From Dictyobacter aurantiacus (lineage in GTDB: Bacteria; Chloroflexota; Ktedonobacteria; Ktedonobacterales; Ktedonobacteraceae), in contig NZ_BIFQ01000001.1 of assembly GCF_003967515.1 (NCBI RefSeq), positions 1,178,001 to 1,242,000 on the forward strand: a stretch of DNA of 64,000 nucleotides. Reading direction: 5' to 3'. A model generated the notes under the pieces. The model was given only the letters and a program-made list of their open reading frames with translations. It was not told the origin of the DNA and did not search any database. Position numbers and translations under genes: made by a program. This document shows positions 52,212 through 63,065 of the stretch, piece after piece (positions within the stretch are counted from its first letter, which is position 1; every line of letters starts with the position of its first letter).

Positions 52212-54470
52212 GTGAGCAACTATATCTGGGTTCCAATCGTAGTGGGAGTTCTTGCTGTAGCGTTTGCTGGCTACCTGGCCAGCTATGTATTGCGCAAAGA
52301 TACCGGCACTCCTGCCATGCAAAAGGTTGCAGACGCTATTTTTAAAGGGGCAATGGCGTTCCTCAACCGACAGTATCGTACTATCGCTCTCCTTTCCATA
52401 GTGGCGGCGGTGGTGGTTGCAGGGGTACTCTATCTTCTTAGTAATGGAAGCGAAGCCGCAAAGTTTGACCTTGCCTGGCGTACGGCTATCGCCTTCCTGA
52501 TCGGCGCATTATGCTCAGGAGTTGCCGGCTACATTGGCATGTATGTTGCGGTAAAGTCTAACAGTCGCACGGCCAGCGCCGCGACCCGCAGTCTGGGTGA
52601 AGCCTTGATGGTCTCGCTGCGTGGTGGCGCGGTCTCTGGTTTCCTGGTGGTGGCTCTCTCACTGCTGGGTGTCTCCCTCATCTTCCTGCTCTATAGCATC
52701 GGCAATACCATCGATAAGGTTCCGTCCCTGATCGTTGGCTTTGGATTTGGAGCCAGCTTCGTGGCGCTGTTCGCGCAGCTCGGCGGCGGCATCTATACCA
52801 AGGCAGCCGATGTGGGGGCCGACCTGGTCGGTAAGGTTGAGGCTGGCATTCCAGAGGATGACCCGCGCAATCCGGCCGTTGTCGCCGACTTGGTGGGCGA
52901 TAACGTTGGTGACTGTGCCGGTCGTGGCGCCGACCTCTTCGAGTCTACCGCGGCCGAAAACATCGGCGCGATGATTCTGGGCGTCGCCCTCTATCTGGCC
53001 ACCAAAAATCCCGGTTGGATCCTCTTCCCTCTGGTGGTGCGTGCCTTTGGTTTGATCGCCTCGGCCATTGGCCTGCTCTATATCAGGCCGTCGGTCGTCA
53101 TCGAGCCGGACAAAGCGGCCGGTCGCGATCCAGGCGAGATCGCCATGAAACAGCTCAACATTGGTTACTATATCACCTGCGCCCTTTCGGTGATCGGAGT
53201 CTTTGTTGTCAGTTACCTGATGCTCGGTGGTGAGTCGCTGCGTAGCAACAGTCTACCCGCCTGGGTCTGGTTTGGTCTGGCTGGTACCGTTGGTATTCTT
53301 CTTAGTATTGCTTTCGTTTATATTACCCAGTATTATACAGCCGGCACCTGGCGCCCGGTACGTGAGATTGCCAGTGCGACGCTGACCGGGCCCGCCACCA
53401 CCATCATTACCGGTATCGCGGTCGGCTTCGAGTGTACCGCCCTACCGGTACTGGCTATCGCTGCTGCCCTGGGCCTCTCCTTCTTCTTTGGCAGCCAGGT
53501 TACCATTCCGGTCATCGCCAGCATCAATCCTGGCGTGATCAATGTTGGTGGCATCTTCGGCACCGCGGTAGCAACGATGGGTATGCTGATGAGCTGTGCT
53601 TATATCCTGGCCATGGATACCTTCGGACCCATTACCGATAATGCCGGCGGTATTACCGAAATGAGTGGCGAGGCGGAATCCGTGCGCGATATCACTGATG
53701 CGCTGGATGGCGTTGGCAATACCACCAAGGCTCTGACCAAAGGCTATGGCATTGGTTCGGCCGCCCTGGCCGCCTTCCTGCTCTTCAGCGCGTATCTGGA
53801 TGTGCTCTACTCATATAAGAGGACACCGGATGTGTATCGCGTTGACCTGGCCAATATCCTGGTGTTTATCGCGGCCCTGATCGGGTTGACCCTGATCTTC
53901 TTCTTCAGCTCCCTGGCGATCCGTGCTGTAGGAGAAGCCGCCAAGCGCATGATCGAAGAGGTGCGCCGGCAGTTCCGCGAGAATCCCAAGATTATGGCAG
54001 AACGGGTTGAAGACAGGGTCGATCCTGATTATGCCCGCTGCGTCGATATCAGTACTCGTGGCGCGCTACGAGCCATGGTCCTTCCTGGTGTCGTGGCGGT
54101 CCTCACTCCGGTCCTGGTTGGTGTCATTCTGGGGCCACAGGCGGAGGCGGGTCTGCTAATGGTTGGTACGATGGGCGGTATCGTACTGGCCCTGGTGCTC
54201 AATAACGGTGGTGGCGCCTGGGACAATGCGAAGAAATATATCGAAGCCGGCTATCTGCGCGTCAACGCGGATGGCGAGATGGTAGGTCGTACTGATACTA
54301 GTGGCGTCGTTTTAGGCAAGAAGAGTGAACCGCATAAGGCTAGCGTCGTTGGCGATACCGTCGGTGATCCTTTTAAGGATACCGCCGGCCCCTCACTGCA
54401 CGTGCTGATCAAGCTTTTGAGCACCATCACCCTGGTGCTCGCGCCACTGTTCATTGCTCTACACCCATAA
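52212..54470 (+). CDS. hppA: membrane-bound proton-translocating pyrophosphatase, K+-independent type
   Basis: 752 residues, about 16 helices. PPi-binding signatures GGGIYTKAADVGADLVGKVE, DDPRNPAVVADLVGDNVGDC, TDNAGGITEM and the C-terminal GGGAWDNAKKYIE with VVGDTVGDPFKDTAGP are all present. Lys506 in VGNTTKALTKGY takes the place of the Ala found in K+-dependent enzymes, which marks the K+-independent class. It pumps H+ outward using PPi. Start is GTG 52212, 12 nt after AAGGAGG. It ends at an 18-bp perfect hairpin. Confidence 0.96.
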   Translation: MSNYIWVPIVVGVLAVAFAGYLASYVLRKDTGTPAMQKVADAIFKGAMAFLNRQYRTIALLSIVAAVVVAGVLYLLSNGSEAAKFDLAWRTAIAFLIGALCSGVAGYIGMYVAVKSNSRTASAATRSLGEALMVSLRGGAVSGFLVVALSLLGVSLIFLLYSIGNTIDKVPSLIVGFGFGASFVALFAQLGGGIYTKAADVGADLVGKVEAGIPEDDPRNPAVVADLVGDNVGDCAGRGADLFESTAAENIGAMILGVALYLATKNPGWILFPLVVRAFGLIASAIGLLYIRPSVVIEPDKAAGRDPGEIAMKQLNIGYYITCALSVIGVFVVSYLMLGGESLRSNSLPAWVWFGLAGTVGILLSIAFVYITQYYTAGTWRPVREIASATLTGPATTIITGIAVGFECTALPVLAIAAALGLSFFFGSQVTIPVIASINPGVINVGGIFGTAVATMGMLMSCAYILAMDTFGPITDNAGGITEMSGEAESVRDITDALDGVGNTTKALTKGYGIGSAALAAFLLFSAYLDVLYSYKRTPDVYRVDLANILVFIAALIGLTLIFFFSSLAIRAVGEAAKRMIEEVRRQFRENPKIMAERVEDRVDPDYARCVDISTRGALRAMVLPGVVAVLTPVLVGVILGPQAEAGLLMVGTMGGIVLALVLNNGGGAWDNAKKYIEAGYLRVNADGEMVGRTDTSGVVLGKKSEPHKASVVGDTVGDPFKDTAGPSLHVLIKLLSTITLVLAPLFIALHP

Positions 54471-54494
54471 CTATTCCATCCGTTACTGATTAGC

Positions 54495-54536
54495 AAAGGC
54501 GTTCTCGATCTCGGCAAGGAGATCGAGAACGCCTTT
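54495..54536 (+). terminator. terminator of hppA
   Basis: Two perfect 18-bp arms (AAAGGCGTTCTCGATCTC and its complement) with a 6-nt loop and a T at the end. Confidence 0.9.
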
Positions 54537-54625
54537 TCCATGCGCTCCACGGAATTGTTCCGCTTTCATCGCCCTCACCCGTATAACACATATGGAAGAA
54601 TTTAAAACATAAAAGGGAGGGAATG

Positions 54626-55708
54626 ATGGAACATTCATCATCACACCTTAAGACATACGTATGGGGCTGGCTTTATATGTGTCTGCTACTCTGTCTGACA
54701 CTGGCGGGATGCAGCACCACTTCAAAATCAATCACGATCAGCCTCGGTAGCACGGCTACCCAGCCACCCGCGGCAGCCGATACCAACACCTCCACTACAG
54801 GAGCACAGGGGGTCAAACTCTATATTGAGCCGGACGCAGGTGAGAAGGTAATTACCAATGAGATCAATGGTGCCCAAAAATCGGTCTGGCTGGAAATATA
54901 TCTGCTGACCGACAAGAAGGTCATCACTGCACTGGAAGATGCCGCCCACCGTCGCGTTGATGTGCGCGTGATGCTGGAGGTACATCCCTACGGCAGCGGT
55001 TCGGTCTCACCACAACAAACCATGGAGAAACTGCGGGCAGCAGGCATCAAGACACAGGCGACCAGTCCAGATTTCGCCTTGACCCATGAAAAAGGGATGA
55101 TCATTGATGGTCAGACAGCCTATATCATGACCAGCAATTTTACTAACACGGCCCTTGGCAACAGCAAATATACGCTCAATCGTGAGTATGGCATCATCGA
55201 TAACAACGCGCAGGATGTGAAAAGCGTGCGGGATATCTTCAATGCCGATTGGAACCGCCAGCCATTTAAGCTCAATAATCCACACCTGGTTGTCAGCCCG
55301 CTCAATGCGCACTCGACCTTTCTCTCACTCATCGGAAGCGCACAGAAATCAGTCTCCATCGAAGCGGAAGAGATGCAGGATAGCCGGGTAGAACAGGCTC
55401 TGACAACCGCCGCCCGCCGTGGTGTGAAGATCCAGATCGTCCTTCCTGACTCCTCTAGCGATAGCAATCGTGAGGGGATCAGCACGATCAAAAAAGGAGG
55501 GATACAGGTAAAGCTGGATAAGCGGCTGTATATGCATGCGAAGATCATCATAGTCGATCAACGCAAAGCCTTTGTGGGTTCCGAGAATATCTCAACCGCC
55601 TCGCTGGACAAGAATCGCGAACTCGGCATCATCGTGTCCGATGCCCCGGTTATCAATGCACTCAACCAGACATTCCAGGCGGACTGGCAGGTCTCTGACA
55701 AAGCATAA
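54626..55708 (+). CDS. phospholipase D-like lipoprotein
   Basis: 360 residues from the second ATG of ATGATG, 5 nt after GGAGG. Lipoprotein signal YMCLLLCLTLAGCSTTS. Two PLD half-sites: LTHEKGMIIDGQTAYIMTSN and MHAKIIIVDQRKAFVGSENI, both H-x-K-x4-D, so a functional HKD pair is likely. Cardiolipin-synthase-like in layout, but the Cys anchor puts it on the outer face. It could cleave or transfer phospholipids or nucleic acids. Confidence 0.88.
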   Translation: MEHSSSHLKTYVWGWLYMCLLLCLTLAGCSTTSKSITISLGSTATQPPAAADTNTSTTGAQGVKLYIEPDAGEKVITNEINGAQKSVWLEIYLLTDKKVITALEDAAHRRVDVRVMLEVHPYGSGSVSPQQTMEKLRAAGIKTQATSPDFALTHEKGMIIDGQTAYIMTSNFTNTALGNSKYTLNREYGIIDNNAQDVKSVRDIFNADWNRQPFKLNNPHLVVSPLNAHSTFLSLIGSAQKSVSIEAEEMQDSRVEQALTTAARRGVKIQIVLPDSSSDSNREGISTIKKGGIQVKLDKRLYMHAKIIIVDQRKAFVGSENISTASLDKNRELGIIVSDAPVINALNQTFQADWQVSDKA

Positions 55709-55819
55709 CGCACGTCCGTGATAGACACGATCTTATAGATCGTGGTAGGATAACATCCAGCAACCAGGAGGCAGGCCCGCATAGACCTGATACACAACTT
55801 CATACACCGTTTACCTGTT

Positions 55820-55849
55820 GTGGGGGAGAGGAGAAAGAAGCTCCCCCAC
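55820..55849 (+). terminator. hairpin between the PLD-like gene and the tnpB remnant
   Basis: GTGGGGGAG and CTCCCCCAC around 12 nt, 110 bp after the PLD-like stop. Confidence 0.55.
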
Positions 55850-55912
55850 CCACCAGACAACGCGCAAAGGAGAATCAAAACAGTGTTCGGGAATAGTATG
55901 AAACGTGCTTAA

Positions 55913-56572
55913 TTGCACTCCACGGGCGCCAATGAACGGGGAAGGTTCTATCATGTTGGTGGTTTCAAAGGAGGCCAGTGGTACAACCGCCAACTGGACA
56001 CAATCCGATCCAAGCGAGATCGGTGTCAGAAGAAGTCACGTCGCTCTAAGCATCTGAGCAAGGTGTATAAGCGCGTGAGTGAGAAAAAACGTCGAAAACA
56101 ACGGGATAGCTTGCATAAAGCATCCCACCTGATCGCCCACCGTCTGGTTGAAAGAACTGTGGTGGTTGGAGATCTTTCGCAACGAGACATGGTGATGAAA
56201 AAGCATCGGGAAAAGAAGAAGCGGCTCAACCGTCTGGTGTTCAATGATTGGGGACTGTATACCTTCATGACCATGCTCACCTATAAATGTCAGTTGTATG
56301 GGAAAGATCTTCAGGTGGTAGATGAACGCGATACGTCGAAAATGTGCAGCGGGTGTCGACATCTGCAAGCCATGCCGTTATGGAAACGAACGTATCGTTG
56401 CGTGGAATGTGGACGTGTCATGGATCGCGATGAGAACAGCGCGGTCAACATCATGACAGGGTTCCTTGCCCGGCTAGGGCCACACACTCCATCGAGTGCG
56501 GTGTACTGCACGAGGGTCAAAACAGCGGAGAAGTCACGCAGGCTTCCTGTCCGGCCCAAATGCAGCAATTGA
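55913..56572 (+). pseudogene. N-terminally truncated IS200/IS605-family tnpB
   Basis: The remaining 219 residues cover the second half of a TnpB: YKRVSEKKRRKQRDSLHKAS, RTVVVGDLSQ (the RuvC-II Glu is replaced by Asp), the zinc ribbon CSGCRHLQ with CVECGRVMDRDENSAVNI (RuvC-III Asp). The RuvC-I Asp, the wedge and REC parts are missing. The frame opens at a TTG with no ribosome site. No tnpA is nearby. Full TnpB is roughly 360-400 residues, so about 40 percent is lost and RNA-guided activity is not expected. Confidence 0.85.
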
Positions 56573-56613
56573 ATCTGTTTGAGAGTGCGTAAACACTTTT
56601 GAGTAGATTTTGA

Positions 56614-59058
<2,445 letters not shown>

Positions 59059-59073
59059 ATACAGACCAACGAT

Positions 59074-59099
59074 GGGATGATGGTGTTGACCATCATCCC
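59074..59099 (+). terminator. terminator of ligA
   Basis: GGGATGATGGT and ACCATCATCCC, 4-nt loop, then TGCTGTTCTTTTTT. Confidence 0.85.
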
Positions 59100-59125
59100 T
59101 GCTGTTCTTTTTTGGGCTCTCGCAA

Positions 59126-60952
59126 CTAGGCCGGCAGTACACGCGACTGGGATAATAAATGCTGCGCGCCCTGATCGATACCGACAATATAGGTCCCTTG
59201 AAAGTTCTTTATCACGGTTGCACCATTATTATCAGTTTCAGTGGCCGCGAAATTTACGCTGATCCTGTAGGTCCCGTTATCTCCCGCAGCTACATCAGTA
59301 ATCGTGACATCATCATGCTGCGTGTTCGCAAAACCATTGGCGAACTGGTCATATGGGTTCTTATCCTGATAATCCTTTGCCCAGTGGTTGTAGGCGTCCC
59401 TATAATTGCGTTGATTAATGTCGTCAAAATAGCCTGTTACAAATTTACGGGCACTATCAGCGGTAACCACCGGCGTCGGGGTTGGCGTTGGCGTTGGCTG
59501 CTTCGTAGGAGTTGGTGTTGGCGTTGCTGGCCGCGTCGTAGGGGTCGGATTTTGCCTGGCCTGTCCAAATGTGCCCTCGATAATCCGGGGAGCCAGGATG
59601 ACGCCAACGATACACAGCGCCACGACGATTACGACGGCCAGCAGCCAGCCCGTCCAGGCCGAGGATCTTCTACGCGGTTCTACGTATTGACTTTGATTAT
59701 AGGCTTGACCTTGATTGTAGGCGGTCTCAGCCTCTTGTAGATGGTAGTTCGGCGGCAATCCCTGAGAGCTTGGGTAGGCATTGGGACCGGGATAAGAGAA
59801 ACCACCATGGGGAGTCTGTGCCGAGCCCACAGGCTGGTTATAGGGGACCGGCCCCTGAGAAGCATCTAAGGGATAAGCGAGTGGCGCGTTTGGCATGCTA
59901 CCATGCGGCGTGTGAGGCACATAGCCAGGGCGTGGCGCATCGATTGGATAATAGTTGGGCGCGGAGGGATGCGAGTTGGGAAGCGCATAGTTGCTTTGAA
60001 CAGGCGGCCATTCAGGCGAGGAGGTCGAGCGTGAGGCATTGGCTGCCCGTTCAGTAGCCTGCAATCCCTGCGAAAGTGCGTTTGAAGCTCCGATAGCATG
60101 GCGCACAGCTTCAACCATCTCTCGCGCCGATTGATAGCGAGCGTCCGGATCTTTGGAGATGGACTTCTGCACCACAGCATTGAGAGCCAGCGGGATACCA
60201 GGATTCAACTGGAGAAGCGATGGCGGCTGATCGTTGATATGCATAGCCGCAATGAAGAGCGGCGAGCCACCCTGAAAAGGTACCTGGCCGGCCAGCATCT
60301 GAAACAGAACGATCCCTAGCTCATAGAGGTCGGCGCGATAGTCGACGCTGCGCCCCTGTACCATCTCAGGCGCCATATATTCAACCGAACCTAGAAACTG
60401 TCCTACCGCCGTTAAAGAAGGGTCAGACAGGTTGCTCACACTGCTGTCCCGCGTAATGCGCGCGATACCAAAGTCAACCAGTACCAGGCGACCGTCCGCA
60501 TGGAAGAGCATGTTGGCGGGCTTAACATCGCGGTGTACGATCTTATGGTCATGGGCATATTGCAGGGCTGATCCAGCCTGTTCGATGTATTTGAAAGCCT
60601 CCTGAGGAGAGAGACGGCCTTTCTTTTCCAGCAGATTGCGCAGACTACCGCCCCTTAGATAGGGCATCACCAGGTAGGCCAGCCCATCCTGTTCCGCGTA
60701 TTCATAGATGGGCAAAATATTCACGTGATCGAGCTGAGCAATAACATTGGCCTCGCGGCGGAAACGGGCCAGGAATTCCTGATGGGCATCGGAATAGATG
60801 CCCGCACCCGATCGTAAAACCTTGACCGCCACATCACGCACAGGACGCGTCTGGTGCGCGCGATAGACCACCCCCATCCCACCAGAGCCAATGACTTGCT
60901 CCAGGACACAGGTTCCGAGTTGTTTCCCGACGAGGTGATCATTACTTTCCAT
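59126..60952 (-). CDS. PknB-like transmembrane serine/threonine protein kinase
   Basis: 608 residues. The N-terminal kinase domain is complete: VIGSGGMGVVYRAHQ (Gly loop), VAVKVLRSG (Lys), KIVHRDVKPANMLFH (catalytic loop), LVDFGIARI (DFG) and SVEYMAPEMVQG. A Pro/Tyr/Asn-rich linker (about 290-430) leads to one membrane helix (GWLLAVVIVVALCIVGVIL), a Thr/Pro stalk and an outer NTF2-like or DUF4878-like domain (YRDAYNHWAKDYQDKNPYDQ). No PASTA repeats. It would sense an outside signal and phosphorylate cytoplasmic proteins. Confidence 0.93.
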   Translation of the reverse strand: MESNDHLVGKQLGTCVLEQVIGSGGMGVVYRAHQTRPVRDVAVKVLRSGAGIYSDAHQEFLARFRREANVIAQLDHVNILPIYEYAEQDGLAYLVMPYLRGGSLRNLLEKKGRLSPQEAFKYIEQAGSALQYAHDHKIVHRDVKPANMLFHADGRLVLVDFGIARITRDSSVSNLSDPSLTAVGQFLGSVEYMAPEMVQGRSVDYRADLYELGIVLFQMLAGQVPFQGGSPLFIAAMHINDQPPSLLQLNPGIPLALNAVVQKSISKDPDARYQSAREMVEAVRHAIGASNALSQGLQATERAANASRSTSSPEWPPVQSNYALPNSHPSAPNYYPIDAPRPGYVPHTPHGSMPNAPLAYPLDASQGPVPYNQPVGSAQTPHGGFSYPGPNAYPSSQGLPPNYHLQEAETAYNQGQAYNQSQYVEPRRRSSAWTGWLLAVVIVVALCIVGVILAPRIIEGTFGQARQNPTPTTRPATPTPTPTKQPTPTPTPTPVVTADSARKFVTGYFDDINQRNYRDAYNHWAKDYQDKNPYDQFANGFANTQHDDVTITDVAAGDNGTYRISVNFAATETDNNGATVIKNFQGTYIVGIDQGAQHLLSQSRVLPA

Positions 60953-61231
60953 GAAAAAATATCCACTTCTTTAATTTTTTGTATGCTTTAGCATGCACTG
61001 AACTAAAGCACCCCCATCTACACCACCCTCATCTGCATAGACGTGATACCCATCGACTATTTGCTTGTGATTTGTCTGGCCGCGCCACGCTATCTCAAAC
61101 AACGTTCATCTCTGTCTGGACACAACGCCTTCTCTCTTAATAAACGACGAGGTGTTTGCGAATGTATCAAAACAGGTACTGATCTAGCGCTCTTTGGCGA
61201 TGTAGCTGCATCCATAATTTATAAAAAATAA
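60953..61231. other. intergenic region upstream of the kinase gene
   Basis: No gene recognised. It should carry the kinase promoter on the minus strand. Confidence 0.4.
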
Positions 61232-61267
61232 GCCAGGCAAGTCAAATGCAGCATTGACCTGCCTGGC
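61232..61267 (-). terminator. terminator of the SHMT-family gene
   Basis: 14-bp arms (one G-U pair in RNA), and on the minus strand the stem is followed by TTATTTTTTATAAATT. It lies 27 bp after the stop codon. Confidence 0.8.
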
Positions 61268-61293
61268 CCATCACGCTCTTATTTACATGAGGC

Positions 61294-62589
61294 TTAGATG
61301 TATTTCATCTCTACATAACGGGCACGCAGGGCATTGACCTGCGACTTCACGTTTTTGCCGCGTACGCTCTCGTGAATCAACTGCGCCAGTTCGGCCATGG
61401 AGTGCTCGTCCATACCAAAACGCGTCATCTCGGATACGCCGATGCGCAGGCCCGAAGGATTGCGCGGATCAGCATCACCAGGCAGCATGTTATAGTTCAG
61501 GATGATATCGCTCTCCTCCAGCCGCCTGGCGACCTCGACGCCTCCACCCCATTGCGCCACGTTGACGGCGATCATGTGGCTGCGGGTATAGCCGAACTCG
61601 CGCGCCTCCACCGGTGTCCCCAGTTCATCCAGGCTCCGCCCCAGCGCCTGCGCGTTGCGCACGATCTGTGCCGCGTATTCATGTCCATAACGCTGCATCT
61701 CACGCGTGGCTACCAGCAAGGCGGGTAGGGTATGCAGATGATGATTGCTCGATGAGCCGGGGAACACGCCCCGATCGGCGGGTTGCCAGTATTTTTTAAT
61801 GGCGGCGGCATCCTCCAGGTTGGATAAGATGACACCACGTTGCGGCCCTGGAAAGGTTTTATGCGTGCTACCGGTCATCCAGGTCGCGCCTTCCTGTAAG
61901 GGGGATTGAAACTGTCCGCCGGCAACCAGGCCCAGCACGTGCGCCCCGTCATAGAGAACCGGGATCTCTTTGGTTTTACAGAAAGCGGCGATCTCTGAAA
62001 CAGGCTCAGGAAATAAGAACAGGCTCTTTCCCAGGATCACCAGTTGTGGATTGAGCTGATCAACCAGTTCAATGGTTTTCTGGGCATCTACATGATAGCG
62101 ATCTTCCGTCAAGGGCAGGTAATGAAGGTTGATCGAGTGCTCACCACCGATTTTGAGCGACTGACCGCGATTCTGAATGCGTCGACCAAACACGCCGACC
62201 GCCCCGTGGCTGATGTGCCCACCAGCATCAGTTGAATTCGCGATCACAGTATCCCCACCGCGCAAAATGCTCAGAGCCAGGGCGGTATTGGCCGCGTTCC
62301 CGCTGATCGGGCGCACATCCGCCTGCCTGGCATGGAAGAGCTTTAGCAGTTCCTGCTCAGCCATGCGCTCGATTTGATCGATATAGCGCGTCCCCTGGTA
62401 ATAGCGATTCACCTGCTCACCCTCGTTGGGATGTCCTTCTGCGTAGCGACCCATAAAATCCGACGTCTGAACGCGCCGCACCGCCTCACTGGGGGTGTTC
62501 TCGCTGGCAATTAAGTTAATTGTCTGCGTCTGACGCCATGTATCCTGCTGCTGAATAATAGCTTCGATGTCATGTATGTCGATGGTCAT
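61294..62589 (-). CDS. serine hydroxymethyltransferase-family PLP enzyme
   Basis: 431 residues from ATG 62589 with GGGAG 11 nt upstream. Fold-type I signatures: NLIASENTPSEAVRRVQ, FMGRYAEGHPNEGEQVNRYY, VRPISGNAANTALAL, VLYDGAHVLGLVAGGQF and the PLP lysine MTGSTHKTFPGPQRG. The reaction is serine plus tetrahydrofolate to glycine and methylene-THF. Several positions differ from the usual GlyA (T-T-T-T-H-K, G-G-x-x-Y), so it may be an archaeal-type or side-branch SHMT rather than the main one. Confidence 0.82.
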   Translation of the reverse strand: MTIDIHDIEAIIQQQDTWRQTQTINLIASENTPSEAVRRVQTSDFMGRYAEGHPNEGEQVNRYYQGTRYIDQIERMAEQELLKLFHARQADVRPISGNAANTALALSILRGGDTVIANSTDAGGHISHGAVGVFGRRIQNRGQSLKIGGEHSINLHYLPLTEDRYHVDAQKTIELVDQLNPQLVILGKSLFLFPEPVSEIAAFCKTKEIPVLYDGAHVLGLVAGGQFQSPLQEGATWMTGSTHKTFPGPQRGVILSNLEDAAAIKKYWQPADRGVFPGSSSNHHLHTLPALLVATREMQRYGHEYAAQIVRNAQALGRSLDELGTPVEAREFGYTRSHMIAVNVAQWGGGVEVARRLEESDIILNYNMLPGDADPRNPSGLRIGVSEMTRFGMDEHSMAELAQLIHESVRGKNVKSQVNALRARYVEMKYI

Positions 62590-62874
62590 ATCTGCAAAGC
62601 TCCCTTCCGCTAACCGCGTCGAACAAATATGCTTCCAGTATAGCACAACGCTTTTGTGAGCAATGACCTGTGCCGACGGCACCACCTATCCATGGGCAGG
62701 CAGTAAACATGAGTCCTCAATGTGTCGATGATAGTGAGAATAGAACGTCGGTGCGGCACACATCGGCACGAATTTGAATGAGCGCAATTCTTCAGAAAAT
62801 GATTTTTGCATTAAATAAACAAAAACGTGCAGAATAAAGAAAAAAGCGCCACCATATCGTGATTTGATGTGCAG
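62590..62874. other. divergent intergenic region before the EF-G-like gene
   Basis: No small RNA or repeat recognised; AT-rich near 62800-62860. Confidence 0.4.
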
Positions 62875-62903
62875 TTGAACATGTTGCGTAATTTTGATAT
62901 ACT
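62875..62903 (+). promoter_or_regulatory. sigma-70-like promoter of the EF-G-like gene
   Basis: TTGAAC (62875-62880), 17-bp spacer, TATACT (62898-62903). The leader to ATG 63066 is about 155 nt. Confidence 0.65.
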
Positions 62904-63065
62904 AGGTCTACACCTACGAAATGAGATGGGATAAGTGCACGACTTTTCTCAGTACCGCAAACAGCCATTCGCGTGGCCGCGCCGCACTGGTGGTCTATGG
63001 CAGACCCCTCGATACTTGTCTGATCCAGGCCATTGCTGCGTAGAAACTCAGGAGGATTGGGTTTT

